Shown here: positions 13,150 to 24,592 of the stretch, in pieces
Layout: the number at the start of each line of letters is the position of its first letter
How positions within the stretch are numbered: the stretch's first letter is position 1
Assembly: GCA_034687125.1 (NCBI GenBank)
Contig: JAQGBZ010000013.1
Span: 310,001-374,000 of the forward strand
Length of the DNA: 64,000 nucleotides
Direction of reading: 5' to 3'
From: Neelides folsomi
Lineage: Eukaryota; Arthropoda; Collembola; Neelipleona; Neelidae
The notes under the pieces: model-generated
Database searches by the model: none
What the model was told of the DNA's origin: nothing
The model's input: only the letters and a program-made list of their open reading frames with translations
Made by a program: the position numbers and the translations under genes

Positions 13150-13475
13150 GGTATCTGCATTTCAGGACGAGGGTGAACGACGTGGAAATTTTGGTGGTAC
13201 AACAGTAAAAGATAGCCCCAATAGAATTATTTCCCCGACTTTCATTCGAGAGAGAATCTGTTGGAATGGAAAGCTTGATTCCGGAATCTCGGAGTCTGAA
13301 GAGAGTGTTTTTGAGTCGGAATGATTTTTCTTGTCCTCTTCGTTCAAAGTGGCCCTTTGGGAGTTGGATCATATGTCCCCAGAGAGCCACTCGCCCGAAC
13401 CTCTTCCTTATTCGCCTTGCGCTCCGGAACAATCCCGTTTTTCTCTCTTGCTCTTATGCAATTACACCCCCCTAA
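13150..13475. other. GC-richer island with overlapping frames on both strands
   Basis: This island stands out from the AT-rich DNA around it. It carries open frames of 60-106 codons in two minus frames and two plus frames. On the minus strand the frame 13162-13347 encodes a hydrophilic Ser/Asp/Glu-rich start; the overlapping frame 13112-13432 is basic. No splice pair, start context or domain singles out one of them. A conserved non-coding element or a lost exon are both possible. Confidence 0.25.
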
Positions 13476-14579
13476 ATTTCATTCTAATTAACAAAATACC
13501 CTCTCGTTTACTTTAAATTCTTCCATAGTTAGGAAAGAGCAAAGAGCATTGTAAATAGACTCAAGTAGGTGTGAGATTTGGTAATAAAATTATATGACGG
13601 AAGTTGTTATAAGTACATAATATAAGTAGATGATGATAGGCGTGTTTAATAAATGCATAAGTTTATATAGGGGAATGAATGAGCTTTTTTCCTTCACAAA
13701 TTAATGTTTCAGTCTTTTCAAAGATATTTCCGTAATGAAAGAGGCCGACATTAATGAAAAATTTACTCTCCTCACGATATCCCCACCAATTAATTTCTCG
13801 ATGACATTCAGCCATTCTTTCCACATCCCCCTAATTCGCATTTAGTTCTAAACGTAAGAAATTTTATACTGCCTATGTTAAGTAAGTCGATATGACTATC
13901 CTAGTTTTATCCTGCATCTTACCTACTTAATGTTAATTATACGTATGGTATAATATTTAAGAATCCACATAATATGGATGATAAAATGGTAATGCATAAT
14001 ATGCGTTATGTATTGCGCTATAAGTATGTCCTTACAATATAAGTATAAGGGATACAAATGCACATATAGATACATAAATATTATACATACATGTATGTAG
14101 GTATGTGTATATTTGTGAACCGAATTTTGTTCAATCGAGAAGATTGGGGGATTTGAGGTCGTGAGGCACAATAGGAATGAAATAATCCATTAGCCATTCG
14201 GTGGCCCATTCATCTTTCACTTTGATTTCCACTCAAGAGCTCGACTCACCCTACTAAATTTGGAATAACAGTCAACAGAATTGGAGAAAACGATTAATTA
14301 AAAATCACCTTTAATTTTCTTTGATGTTAATTGCATCATTATTTCCAAGAACAGCTCGAAAGGATTTCATAGGCCACTTAATTCAGCAGTAAGGGAAACA
14401 AATACATTCTATATTTTTTTATTGATGAGAGTTTAGAATGTATTTGTAAACTTTTACTTGTAATTTCACACTAATTAATTTGTTTGTAAGTGTCTAATTT
14501 GATTTGAATTGCCTGAAATTCAGAAAAATTTCTTGTACGTGTAATACGTAATTATTCGCTTGTTTTAAAATTTCAAATA

Positions 14580-14669
14580 CTCCCTCGCCCAGTTAGAGAA
14601 TAGACAAATTTGGTTTGGGCTTGCATTGCTTTTCTCAAAGATTGTCTATTCTCTAACTGGGTGAGGGAG
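14580..14669. mobile_element. 90 bp TA-flanked hairpin MITE (Tc1/mariner-type)
   Basis: Arms at 14580-14607 (CTCCCTCGCCCAGTTAGAGA...) and 14642-14669 are inverted copies of 28 bases with one difference, which is a G:T position, so the RNA would pair throughout. The loop is 34 bases. The element is flanked by TA at 14578-14579 and 14670-14671, the target-site duplication of Tc1/mariner elements. It has no coding capacity. A transcribed copy would make a very stable hairpin. Confidence 0.75.
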
Positions 14670-14671
14670 TA

Positions 14672-17600
14672 TGTATGATGTTAATCAACTTATATCCAAA
14701 TGTATGTGTAAAGTATGTGCTATAGTCCAAATTATACGCTAGGTACATGATACAATAAATACATACCTACATTCATTCTTACCTATGCTATGATAACTAA
14801 ATACATGACGTTGAGCATCAAAGCTATTACCTTTAATGTATTTTATATAGATTTTTAGTGTCCATAAAATAAAGCACTCATTTTATAAGTCCAACATTCC
14901 AGGTATATACTGATAGAGTATAAGAAAAAGATGAGAGGAAGTTGTTTTTATTAGCATGTGGATGTCGGCGTGGCTTATGGCAAGTTGAGTTAGCCTTTGC
15001 CTCCTTCGGACCCTTTGATTCCTGCCGAGGGTAATTAGTCATGAAAGACTGGAAAATTAAATATACAAAAGAAAGGAAGTTTTTACGCACCCAGAAGATG
15101 CACCACTAATGAAATCACGTTTGCTTCTTGCCCTTTACTCACTCTACGAGTCAAAACCCTTCGTTTTTGATAGACCGTAATTACATATATAACTCTATCC
15201 CCTTTATTCACTCCATCAATCCACGTATAAAAACTATTGTACCTACCTTTTGAAAATATATATATTATGAAAATTAAAACAAAATTACTTACACTACTTG
15301 CCAAATCCAAATTTTAAAGTTTTGATAAGTAACTATTTATTATCTACAGATTACATATTGTGATTGGTTTAAAAATCGAAAAATGGTTATGTAAGAAAGG
15401 CTTATTTATTCCACCAATATTGAAGGAACAAGCTGAAAAAGACGCATGCTGACAATAATGAGTGTTCCTTTAAGTAGACCTTTTTCCCAGATTTATTTCT
15501 CTTTTATATCATCAAAGTGTCTTTTGAAATGGAAAATTTATTTTATAATAATAAGTATACTACCTATAAAACTTTTAAGATATGGTATATGGTACTCATC
15601 GTTGTCCCAATTTTTAAATCCGCTCTGGGCAAGAATTTGCCTATATTTTATTAGAGCTCTTGTTATTTATTTTAATAATAAATATTTTATCTTTACAGCA
15701 TTAGAATGAAAAATATGCCTGAATATTCATATAAATTATTATTTAAATAATTATTTATAATTGCACATTTTTATCAACCTCGTTTAAATTCTTAAAATCA
15801 CAAATAATTTGAAAGAAATTTGAAAGTCAAAATCCTATTTATTCCAAGATTTTCGGTAGAAATAAATATTACATTTAAGGATGTAAGATGAACAATGGGG
15901 CAGAAAATATATTACTCATATTTATGATATTACATATGCAATACTACATGTACAATTATGTACAAGCTATGCAGTATAGGTTCATGAATATTTGCCTTCT
16001 TTATTACATAATGTAAATATTTTTAAGTATAGAATTTAAATATGTGTATATCCGCATGTGTTTTATATTCAAGTCTTTCTTCGCTGTTCAAATTCAAATT
16101 AATTTGATGCTAAGCATGTCCAGTCGGAAGAAGAACGAGGGGACGGCTAAAAAATCAATTCATTCAAACTTCAGAGAAAGACCCCGTTCGCAATTTCCTT
16201 TGTCCTCTCCTCCCTCGTCTCACATCTAAATACTTTCCTCCCCTTCTTTCCTCTTTTGTAAACGAATCCTGTTTTCTCCGTCACTCTACACTAAAATTGG
16301 ATACCTTCCATTAAAATCCCAATACCTTGTTTTTATTCAAATTAAACTCAAGTTACATTAATAATAACTATGCTTAAAATCGGTTACGTTATGTTAAAAT
16401 GAAAATTATCGTGAATGTAATTTTGTGCTAGGATTTTTTCTAATGTACTTATTAATGCTTTACACAGAGTTTAAATCTCTATTTTAGAATATTGTGTGTT
16501 AGGGACGATGTTGGAAAAATAATGCGAGCCAAGTATGTAGAGCACAGTATATTTCGCAAGTATGAATTGCATTATGAAATGATAAAATGTAAAAGTTATG
16601 AGAAGCCCCGAGGATCCTATTTTCTTCCTGGAGATTTCCTCGAGTGAAAGTGAATATGAAAGGAGCGGTGAAAAGCCGTAAAAAGCGGAGTGAGTAGTAT
16701 TTGTAGTTTTTAAGGAGCCATAATATAATATTGAGTTTGAAGGTGTGGAAGAATAGAAATGGAATAATATTGTAGAGCGGCCATCATGTTTCTCATTTTA
16801 ACAAGATTTGTCTGAGGAGGGAGGGAATAGGCGGTTGGAACTAGCTTCGTTAGCCACGAACCCTTCCCCATAATAAAACTCGTAAAGAAGGACAAAATGA
16901 CATTTCGGCGAAGTCGCTCATTCGCCCCCACTTCTTCAAGAATATTTCAAATATACCTGGATGGTCTCCGATGCTGCACCTTCAAATACACACTTTGTTG
17001 TATCTTCCCCATTCAATTTTATATCACCAGAGTAGTCATATTCTTTGCTGGTTTAAGGTGAGGCTTTTATAAGGTCCTAACGTCTTTTATTACTCCTCTC
17101 CCCTCCGGCCACTCGGAGAAAGAAAGAAATCCGAAATTCACTCTACTCTGCATTTCTCCGCACTCCAATTTGCAACTGGCCCTTAGTTCTTCCAAACCAC
17201 TCTTTCCAACATCTTTCAATGACATTTTTTATTCAATAAAAACTGTATAGCGGCAATATAACGATGTGTCAATGATAAACAATTGCTTGTAAATAATATC
17301 TTTAAGAAATTCCAATGCATTAATAATAAATTCTTTTTTAAGGAAATGTACTTTATTACGATTTACTTTTATAATAAATATAATAAATATTTATAAATGT
17401 ATAATAAATAATTTTAATATAATGCTTACTGCTAAAATATAAATATTTTGTTACTCATTTATAATAGGGCATTTTGTATTGTAGATACAAGGTACATTTG
17501 GCTGTCGACAGATTAATTCTTATGTTTTTAATGCAATGATACACATAGTAAATAGGGTTCGTGCATAAAATTTCAAACATACATTTGTATAGGAGACCAG

Positions 17601-18580
17601 TGTGTTTGATATGCACAACAATATATTGGCAAGAAATTGGGTATTAGATTTTGAAGTGGACTGAGCCTTCGAGTTTGAAATTGGAAATAAATTGGGAATA
17701 ATAATTTGAGTGGAAAGGGCTTCTCCCATTAAATTCATGTCATGTTGAGATTAAAGAAGGACTCAGTCTCCAAATATAATATTGGTCATGTATATGGAAA
17801 TAATGAGTTTCTGTAAGATGTCTTCGGGGCCGATGATGTGAGCTGAGTATCGAATTTGAATTTTACTTCGCATAGCCCTTTGACTTCCGCTCGGGGATGA
17901 GGCGGATGAAGGGAGAAGGCGGGCGGAGGCAGAGAGGCCAATAAGGGTATTAGGTGACTGCGTTTGTCATTCGAGCAAATTGAAGAGTCTTTGGGAGCCA
18001 CGTCGCTGGATCTGTCATCTCCTCCTCGCCCCGGTTCTATATCTCACTCCCATACCAACTTATTGAAATTGAGTCGAGTGAAAAAGGAAATTATGTTAAG
18101 ACAGAATAATATTTTTCCAAGAGACAGCCTCTCCTTTCCCAACTATCTCACAATCACTTTTCACACATTCACACTATCTCTTCCGCCCAAGAACCTCCCT
18201 TCCATATCGCCACTTTTTGTAATTTAGAATATATTGATGAAAGCCTTTGCCTCCTCTTCATGTCAAATGTGAAATACGCTTATTTCCCATCTCGAACAAA
18301 TCAATACTCCTACTAGAATATTAGATTTATACATTAACCCTTATATTGGATGCACATCTTCCGACAATTTAGTATCTTCCTTAATACCCCAAATGCTCCG
18401 TTGTTTTGATCGGGTCGCAAACGGCATACTTGATTCATTTATTGCCATTTAGTAAACTAAAATTTCTTAAGTGTTAAATTATAGGAATATTTAAATACTT
18501 CTAAAAATCTAAGCTTCAATTTTCTTGTTGATTATGCAAGGTGTGGAGGAAATTGGCCTTGTTCAATAAGAGTCAAATAG
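14672..18580. other. Intergenic DNA without supported genes
   Basis: AT-rich to about 16.1 kb, then mixed GA/CT-rich. No terminal repeats or coding exon could be supported. ORFs here, for example 15446-15709 and 17786-18001, are AT-biased or pyrimidine-tract frames without start or splice support. Confidence 0.45.
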
Positions 18581-18800
18581 GAAGTAATTATAGCTATAAT
18601 TTAATTATACAACGAAATTGCCTTTGTAAATGCGATGTAAATTGTAATTTACGAGGAGATAGAACAATTTGGATTATGTCGGTCTCTTTAATTTCTAATT
18701 AGAATGTGAGCAATTTAATTAATTCCTCCTCTTCAAAGCCATAATTTGGGGCTTTAAATTCTCGTTTCCTCCATGTTCTCTAATTAAGGACAGGTGATAA
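18580..18800. promoter_or_regulatory. Cluster of TAATTA homeodomain-type sites
   Basis: About 220 bases contain at least five TAATTA cores (in gtaattata, tttaattata, tctaattaga, tttaattaat and ctctaattaa), spaced tens of bases apart in otherwise mixed sequence. TAATTA is the common core for many homeodomain proteins. AT-rich DNA makes such words by chance, so enhancer function is only an inference. Confidence 0.25.
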
Positions 18801-20560
18801 CAGCTCAGCACTTTCCTTCACAAGAGGCCCATTTGCATTAATTTTATCTCACTACACAAATTCTAATCGTCACACCATCTTTCTTCGTCTTCCCATCTCT
18901 CCATTATTCAAACATAAAAATTCATTCACCGATCAATTGTTATTCAATAAACATTCATTATTCTCATATTTTAAAATTGTATGCCAATGTGTTAGGCTAA
19001 CTAAGGACCAATTAAACTAATTAAATATCTTACACATTTCATGACAGTCGTTTCTCGAGAAAAACACGAGAAAAACAAATTTGAATTAATTTCTGCCTAT
19101 AATTCTACATTTTTTGAGCTCAAAACATAATCGACAATGGAAATCAAAACCTGCCACTAACATTAATTACACGTGTTTCTTTTGTAAATTTGTTAAATAT
19201 ACTGAACAATCATATTACAACAAAATAATAATAAACTCAGGACTCAGGATATAATTGAAAATATTTCTGTTTACACAAGATGTTTGAATAGTATCTAAGA
19301 ATATTCATTAAATGAGAATGCATTCTTATTCCGCAACGCTATGATTATCAGAATTATCGCTCATAAAAATTTATTGACCAGAACTTCCCACCTACATTTA
19401 CTTCATTAAATAATATGTACTTTTATCAAAATGCACATTTCCACTATTTTCATCTTCCTGAAAAACTTTACTTTTTGCGTCATCCTAAATTATTCCTAAA
19501 TGGCACACCGATTGAGGAACCACAACGTTAAATTTGAACCTTTAAGCTATTCTTGGTCAGAATAACGTCCAATTCACAACCGGATTTTTAACTCATAATC
19601 ATATTGTACTTCTAATTTTTCTCATAATAAAGATAAAAAGATCGAGATCATTAAAATGATGATATCAAGATCTTATGTATATTCTACATAGATACCCCAT
19701 AAAGTGCTTAGTCAGCCACGAAGTTCTTCTGAATGTGTCTATGGGCCATTTATAAAAAAGGCAAGAGGATGTAAGAGAAGCTCATTCTGAATTTTAGGAC
19801 CTGAAGAACGCTTAAGGAGTAAAGTGGGGTTAGTGGCATCTCATTTGTAATGACTCTCGGAGATTATTATGGCAAGGTAGAGATGGATGAGGGAAATAAT
19901 TGTGGGATTGGGTGAGATCTGTGTTCAGGTTTCCAGATACCTCTCCCAGATACCTCATCATGGCCGGATGGAGGAATAATGAAATGAAATGAGAGAGAGC
20001 GAATGTGGAGATAATGGGGGGAAGGATCTTCTGGCGACTGTAAGGATAGTTTACCAAACATTAAGAGGGTTTAATTACGTTATAATCGTTGGTCTGTAAC
20101 CTCAGCTGGGCAGGTAGGAGTGTACGTACATTCGAATATAGGAGTGAAGCCAGAGGATCCCAACTCCCTACTTTTTTATCCTTCTTCGCCTAATTACAAG
20201 CATGAAGTAAAAGATAATCACACTTAATTGTTAGTCGTCGCCGCGGAGGACCTAGAGGCCAGATGTAACCCACATGAACAGACTCATCGGTGTGGCCCCT
20301 TTTGATAGTCAGATAGGAAAGTTCTGGCCCCGCTCCGCCCGCCCTCTCCGCTCATTTGAATACTCATTTACTCACCAACGACCACTCATTTACATCTTTG
20401 TTCCTCCGCGAAGGAAACAGTACGCGTCTTTTTAGGCTTCTTCAGGTAAAGCGTCGACTCATTGACCACGACTGGGCCTGCTTACGCGCAACCGGCCCTC
20501 GTTCTCAATTCCAATGGATAGTAAAAAGAGTTGTGTGTGTATAGTAGAATGGGTAAACGT
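18801..20560. other. Intergenic DNA without supported genes
   Basis: AT-rich to 19.7 kb, then moderately GC. No repeats with arms or exon-like stretches were found. The frame 19830-20057 (minus) and its overlapping partner look like chance. Confidence 0.45.
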
Positions 20561-20568
20561 AAGAAACC

Positions 20569-20916
20569 TTGTCTTTCATCTTGAGAGGAACAGCTGTCAT
20601 GGAGCAGTCGATTCCACACGTCATGTCATGTCAATACAAATGCGAGAAGGATCATTACACTCTAGGAGGCTCCATGCCTCCCTTATTGTATACTTCTCTA
20701 GGGATCTGTGGATTCAAAGGCTCGTGTGGAAATGTGAATTTCTCTACCGCCGTAAAACAAGGAGAACAAGGAGATTTCTTGTTAAGTGCCCATTTACAAG
20801 ATTCTATTCGCGTTTGTTCCCATTACCGACTGCCAGAGGACTTTTCGACTCCCATCGAACCAAGGAGTGATGGGGAAGGTTATGAGGCAATATGTGAAAT
20901 AATAATAATGGAATGA
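20569..20916 (+). CDS. Weak candidate ORF (first ATG 20599), Cys-containing
   Basis: A 115-codon frame runs to TGA at 20914-20916, with its first ATG at 20599 (about 105 codons). It overlaps a second plus frame of 118 codons, and two open frames over the same bases reduce the weight of either. The first has several scattered Cys residues (CQYKCEKDHY, GICGFKGSCG) and an acidic tail. No zinc-finger spacing, signal peptide or family is recognisable. Chance is the most likely explanation. Confidence 0.12.
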   Translation: MSFILRGTAVMEQSIPHVMSCQYKCEKDHYTLGGSMPPLLYTSLGICGFKGSCGNVNFSTAVKQGEQGDFLLSAHLQDSIRVCSHYRLPEDFSTPIEPRSDGEGYEAICEIIIME

Positions 20917-22878
20917 GCGTCTTCCGAAGTGGCTTTGAAGCAATTATGTGAGGCTTTCGAGGAGCTTAGGCGTAATTACATGGGCCAGCATGGTAGACTC
21001 CAAGATTCTGAAGTGCTAATGAGGGAAGTATCACGGAATAAGGCGGGTATAAGTAGAGATTCGTCCGTGTCATTCCCCGCCTTTGAGAAATGTTTTTTAA
21101 TTCGGATATTAAAAAGGGTCTTCTTACCTTTACAACCACACGCAAAGAACAAATACGGGAATCGCAATTAGCAACTCTTAAAAGATATAATGAGATAATG
21201 ACGCTTAAATATATTTTCAAAACGTTAATATAAGCAATATTGGTACATATTATAATAAATATTTACCAATATAAAATTATGTATTTTACTGAAGTTAAAC
21301 GATTTCTTTCTTAAATGATAAAAATAGATATTAACTTATATGTGCAGGCGCCGCGCCGTAGAGATTTCATTGATTGCAACCAAAGAATAATAATTCTAAG
21401 AATTTGGTCTGCATACTTAACCTAAGTACGTATGGATGCATTTTATTTGGGTATCTCGAGAAGTTTCGTATTTCAAAGAGCATTGGGTTCACCTTTCAAA
21501 ATTCGGTATCATTTTTGATTTGTTCAATTTTAGAAGTACGACTTATGTGATTCTTCTCGAGAGATCGGTTATTTATTTGGAAGAAGTTAAATATGTATTC
21601 TGAAAAGGGATTCGAAGGAATAGAATTGAGTAAAATTGTAGGCGGATTGAGTGAAAGATGTCAAAAATCTATTCAATTCGATGGGCAGAATCCCTTTATT
21701 TGCTGTTTGTTTAATATCATGCATCCCTTCAGCCCTGATATCCAATTTCCCAAAAAGGTTTCAACTTCAATCAGGAGCATATATTAGAAGGAGCTCTTTG
21801 GGAGCTCCTCTACATCTGTATGAGCTCCTTGTCGTTTGTCCTCTCCGTCCAATTCCGCTTCACCCACCATCACCACCACGGACAGAATGAAGGAAAGAGT
21901 AATGGAAGTTCCAACTATCAGTTCTCATATTTACACATCTCCCCTTACCCCCTTACATTCAAAAATTTCCCTTGATCCTTTCCCTTATTACGACATTTTT
22001 ATACAAAATTGAGATGTATCTACTTATATATCAAAATACCAGTATATACAAATAGCATATATCAATTCAAAGAATATCCATTAACCTCTTCATCTTGATC
22101 TCAATATCTATAGAGTATGTATACGTTATAGCTATATAAAATTACTTTTTTCACTCTACCATGAGGTTGAATTCAAATTCGAGAATATTCATATCTTGAA
22201 TTATTAGAATGCTATTTATTAATGCGTTTAATTACCAATGCATGGCTAGGATTGGAGATAAAATCTAAATGTAAAACTTTTTTGATTTATGGTAGATAGA
22301 TATTTCAGAGCATGGGAATTTAATAAAATTTGTTGGATTGAGTGTTAAGTAAAGTAAAGAAATATATTTCATATGTAGCATATGTGGTAAGTAATCATAA
22401 TAAGAATCTTGGAGTGAGGATTCGACGTAACCCCATTCCAAGGGTATTTCGGTGAAAAGCTTTCAATTCAAAGCTACGAACCAACTTTCCATTTTCGATG
22501 TTGTGATGAGCCGGAGAGACGTTGAGACTATTTCACCACATGTGAAAACGGGTCGGGCTTTCGGTCTACAACTCACATTTATTTATAAAATATAAGAGAA
22601 ATCTGTGATGGTAATGGAACGGCTGATTGTAAACTCAGGGAAAAGCTGGCTAAAGAGGGTAAGTAAAGTATTAGAAAGAACCCGCTTTCCCCACTCCGCT
22701 TTCAATTTATTCTCTCTCTTGAGGAGCAGATAAGTAGGGAGGAAGAGTTGGGCTCTTCTTTTACATAAAAATCCATCTTCCATTTGAGACCCTGGGATTC
22801 AAGCCCCGTTCCAATTCCTGCACACCGACCCACGACGCATTTATGTTATTTAGTGCTCAAACCAACATTCCTTTTCAG
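20917..22878. other. Intergenic DNA without supported genes
   Basis: Mixed, then AT-rich from 21.2 to 22.4 kb. A minus-strand donor-like site (TGTAAAG then GTAAGAAG) lies at about 21129. A short inverted pair, ATATTGGTA/TACCAATAT, lies near 21.24-21.28 kb. Neither is enough for a gene or element call. Confidence 0.4.
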
Positions 22879-23015
22879 CCACGAAATTCGGATTTGAAGA
22901 CTACTCAAAAATATATTTTATCCTCAAAGCTCTCTCAGTCCTATTATCCATTAGAATCCCGACTTTTCCCACTCTTCCTTTAACTTTAACCTTTGACTCG
23001 AAAAAATTACTTTGA
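22879..23015 (+). CDS. Weak candidate terminal exon
   Basis: The pyrimidine-rich acceptor ACATTCCTTTTCAG ends at 22878. One frame is then open for about 44 codons to TGA at 23013-23015, beginning TKFGFEDYSKIYFILK. The length is within chance for a single frame. No partner exon or domain was found. Confidence 0.12.
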
Positions 23016-24295
23016 CAAAATTTTCATTTAAAAATATTTTCATTGGCTCTTTAAAAACATACCATATGTATCATACACGTAATATACCTACTTATAAGTA
23101 CAGTAGATTTAGTAGTAAGACATAACATTATGTACAGGTACCATAAAAGAAAATATTGTATTTTAATTAAATATCTGAGGTGGGAATCATTGATGATTGA
23201 TGATTATTTATAGGGCTATTAATTTATTAATTATTTTCAACAAAGTTTATAGCCATTCTTAACAAATGTCTACTCTACAAGACAATAAGACAAGAGTTAG
23301 ATGATAACCAGTCATTTGACTCTACTTTAAAATGGAATAGATATTCGCTTTACAAAGGGAAATAATAAAAGTGGGAAAGAATTAAAGGTAATGGAATATG
23401 TCTGCTGAGTTCTATTACCTGTCTCGGGTGAGGGGATTGTAAAATTCAGAGTGGGCACATATTTGTTCTAGATAGGGGAGGAGGGTGAAAGAGATCTGGA
23501 GAGAAAAGAGACGCTTCTCCTTAAACTTGTGGAGTCGAGAGAATTCACTTGATGAAAAAATTTCCTTCACAAAAGCATTTCAATATTACTCAGCGAAGGA
23601 ACGACCCAGCCGACCAGACACTGTCACCGAATACTTCAATTTGCATCACATTTCCGCTACCCATTCTCTGATCCTCCTGAGAGACAAAGTTCTCTATATG
23701 TGCGTTACATAATACCTCTCCGCTTTCTCCTTCCAATTTAACTCTTCCTTTGTTTTTCCCTCCTGTCTCTTCATTCAAAGCACATAATCTCTCTTTAACT
23801 TTGGGGAAAACTTACATTACTCAAAACGGTCATATTATCCTTGTTAAACAGAAAGCTGATTCGAGAAAACATCAAACAATTCTGAGCCTCAGTATACAAA
23901 ATAATTGATTTAGCTGCATTTGAATTTTATTGGTGTTTTAATGCAACAATGAAATAATGGCATTGAGGCCAAAATATAAAATGAACACTGATCTACGTAA
24001 AACTAGTTTAATAATAAATGATTAAAATAAATTGATTTAAAATAAAAACAAGTTCCGTAGTTAATTGTTTTTTCTGGCGTTCGTATTTTCAGTTTTTTCC
24101 ACTCTCAAAGAAAAACCTATTAACTGGTTTGAGGAAACGACAATATTAGATTAGGATTTATAAATTGAAACAAAGAAACTCTTGATTCCTTTTCATCTGA
24201 GGGAACAATTTTAGGAAAAAGTGTAATCTAACTTCTAGGATCACTCTATACCTTCCTCTCTATTATTCAACACGAAGAGTGAGAAGAAGGGAAAG
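23016..24295. other. AT-rich intergenic DNA
   Basis: No gene, repeat arm or RNA could be supported. An acceptor-like GTATTTTCAG near 24091 precedes a frame of only about 19 codons. Confidence 0.4.
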
Positions 24296-24592
24296 ATGAA
24301 AACTGGAGGCGAGATCTTTGGAAATTGTTTTTTCTTTGAGAAGAGCTCATTAGTTGTTGGAGTTCTCATCCTCTTCTGTCTTTTCTTGACAAGCGTCTCT
24401 TTATCAACGAGGAGCCTCAAATCAAATTACTGTCTCAGAAGACACAAGGAGATATTCGAGGGATATACACAGCAGAGAAGTCTCTTATTTGCCTCATTAG
24501 GCTCACAAGTTTTTATCCTTTGCCTCTCCTTACTCCTTTTTTATATCAAGTTTTCCATTACGAGCCCTCCAACGATGAAGCCTGAGTTTTAA
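24296..24592 (+). CDS. Candidate small two-TM membrane protein (98 aa, intronless)
   Basis: ATG at 24296 has a purine at -3 (GGGAAAGATGA) and opens 98 codons to TAA at 24590-24592. The product has two clear hydrophobic segments, about residues 18-36 (SSLVVGVLILFCLFLTSVS) and 67-85 (SLGSQVFILCLSLLLFYIK). They are separated by a basic, hydrophilic loop of about 30 residues (RSLKSNYCLRRHKE). An AATAAA lies at 24771-24776, about 180 bases downstream. This is a coherent single-exon layout, but the length is within chance expectation and I recognise no family. Confidence 0.25.
   Translation: MKTGGEIFGNCFFFEKSSLVVGVLILFCLFLTSVSLSTRSLKSNYCLRRHKEIFEGYTQQRSLLFASLGSQVFILCLSLLLFYIKFSITSPPTMKPEF

Noticed and set aside
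18334-18430. TTAACCCTTATATTGGATGC, like a piggyBac end
   Set aside because: No inverse end within a plausible distance and no transposase homology nearby.
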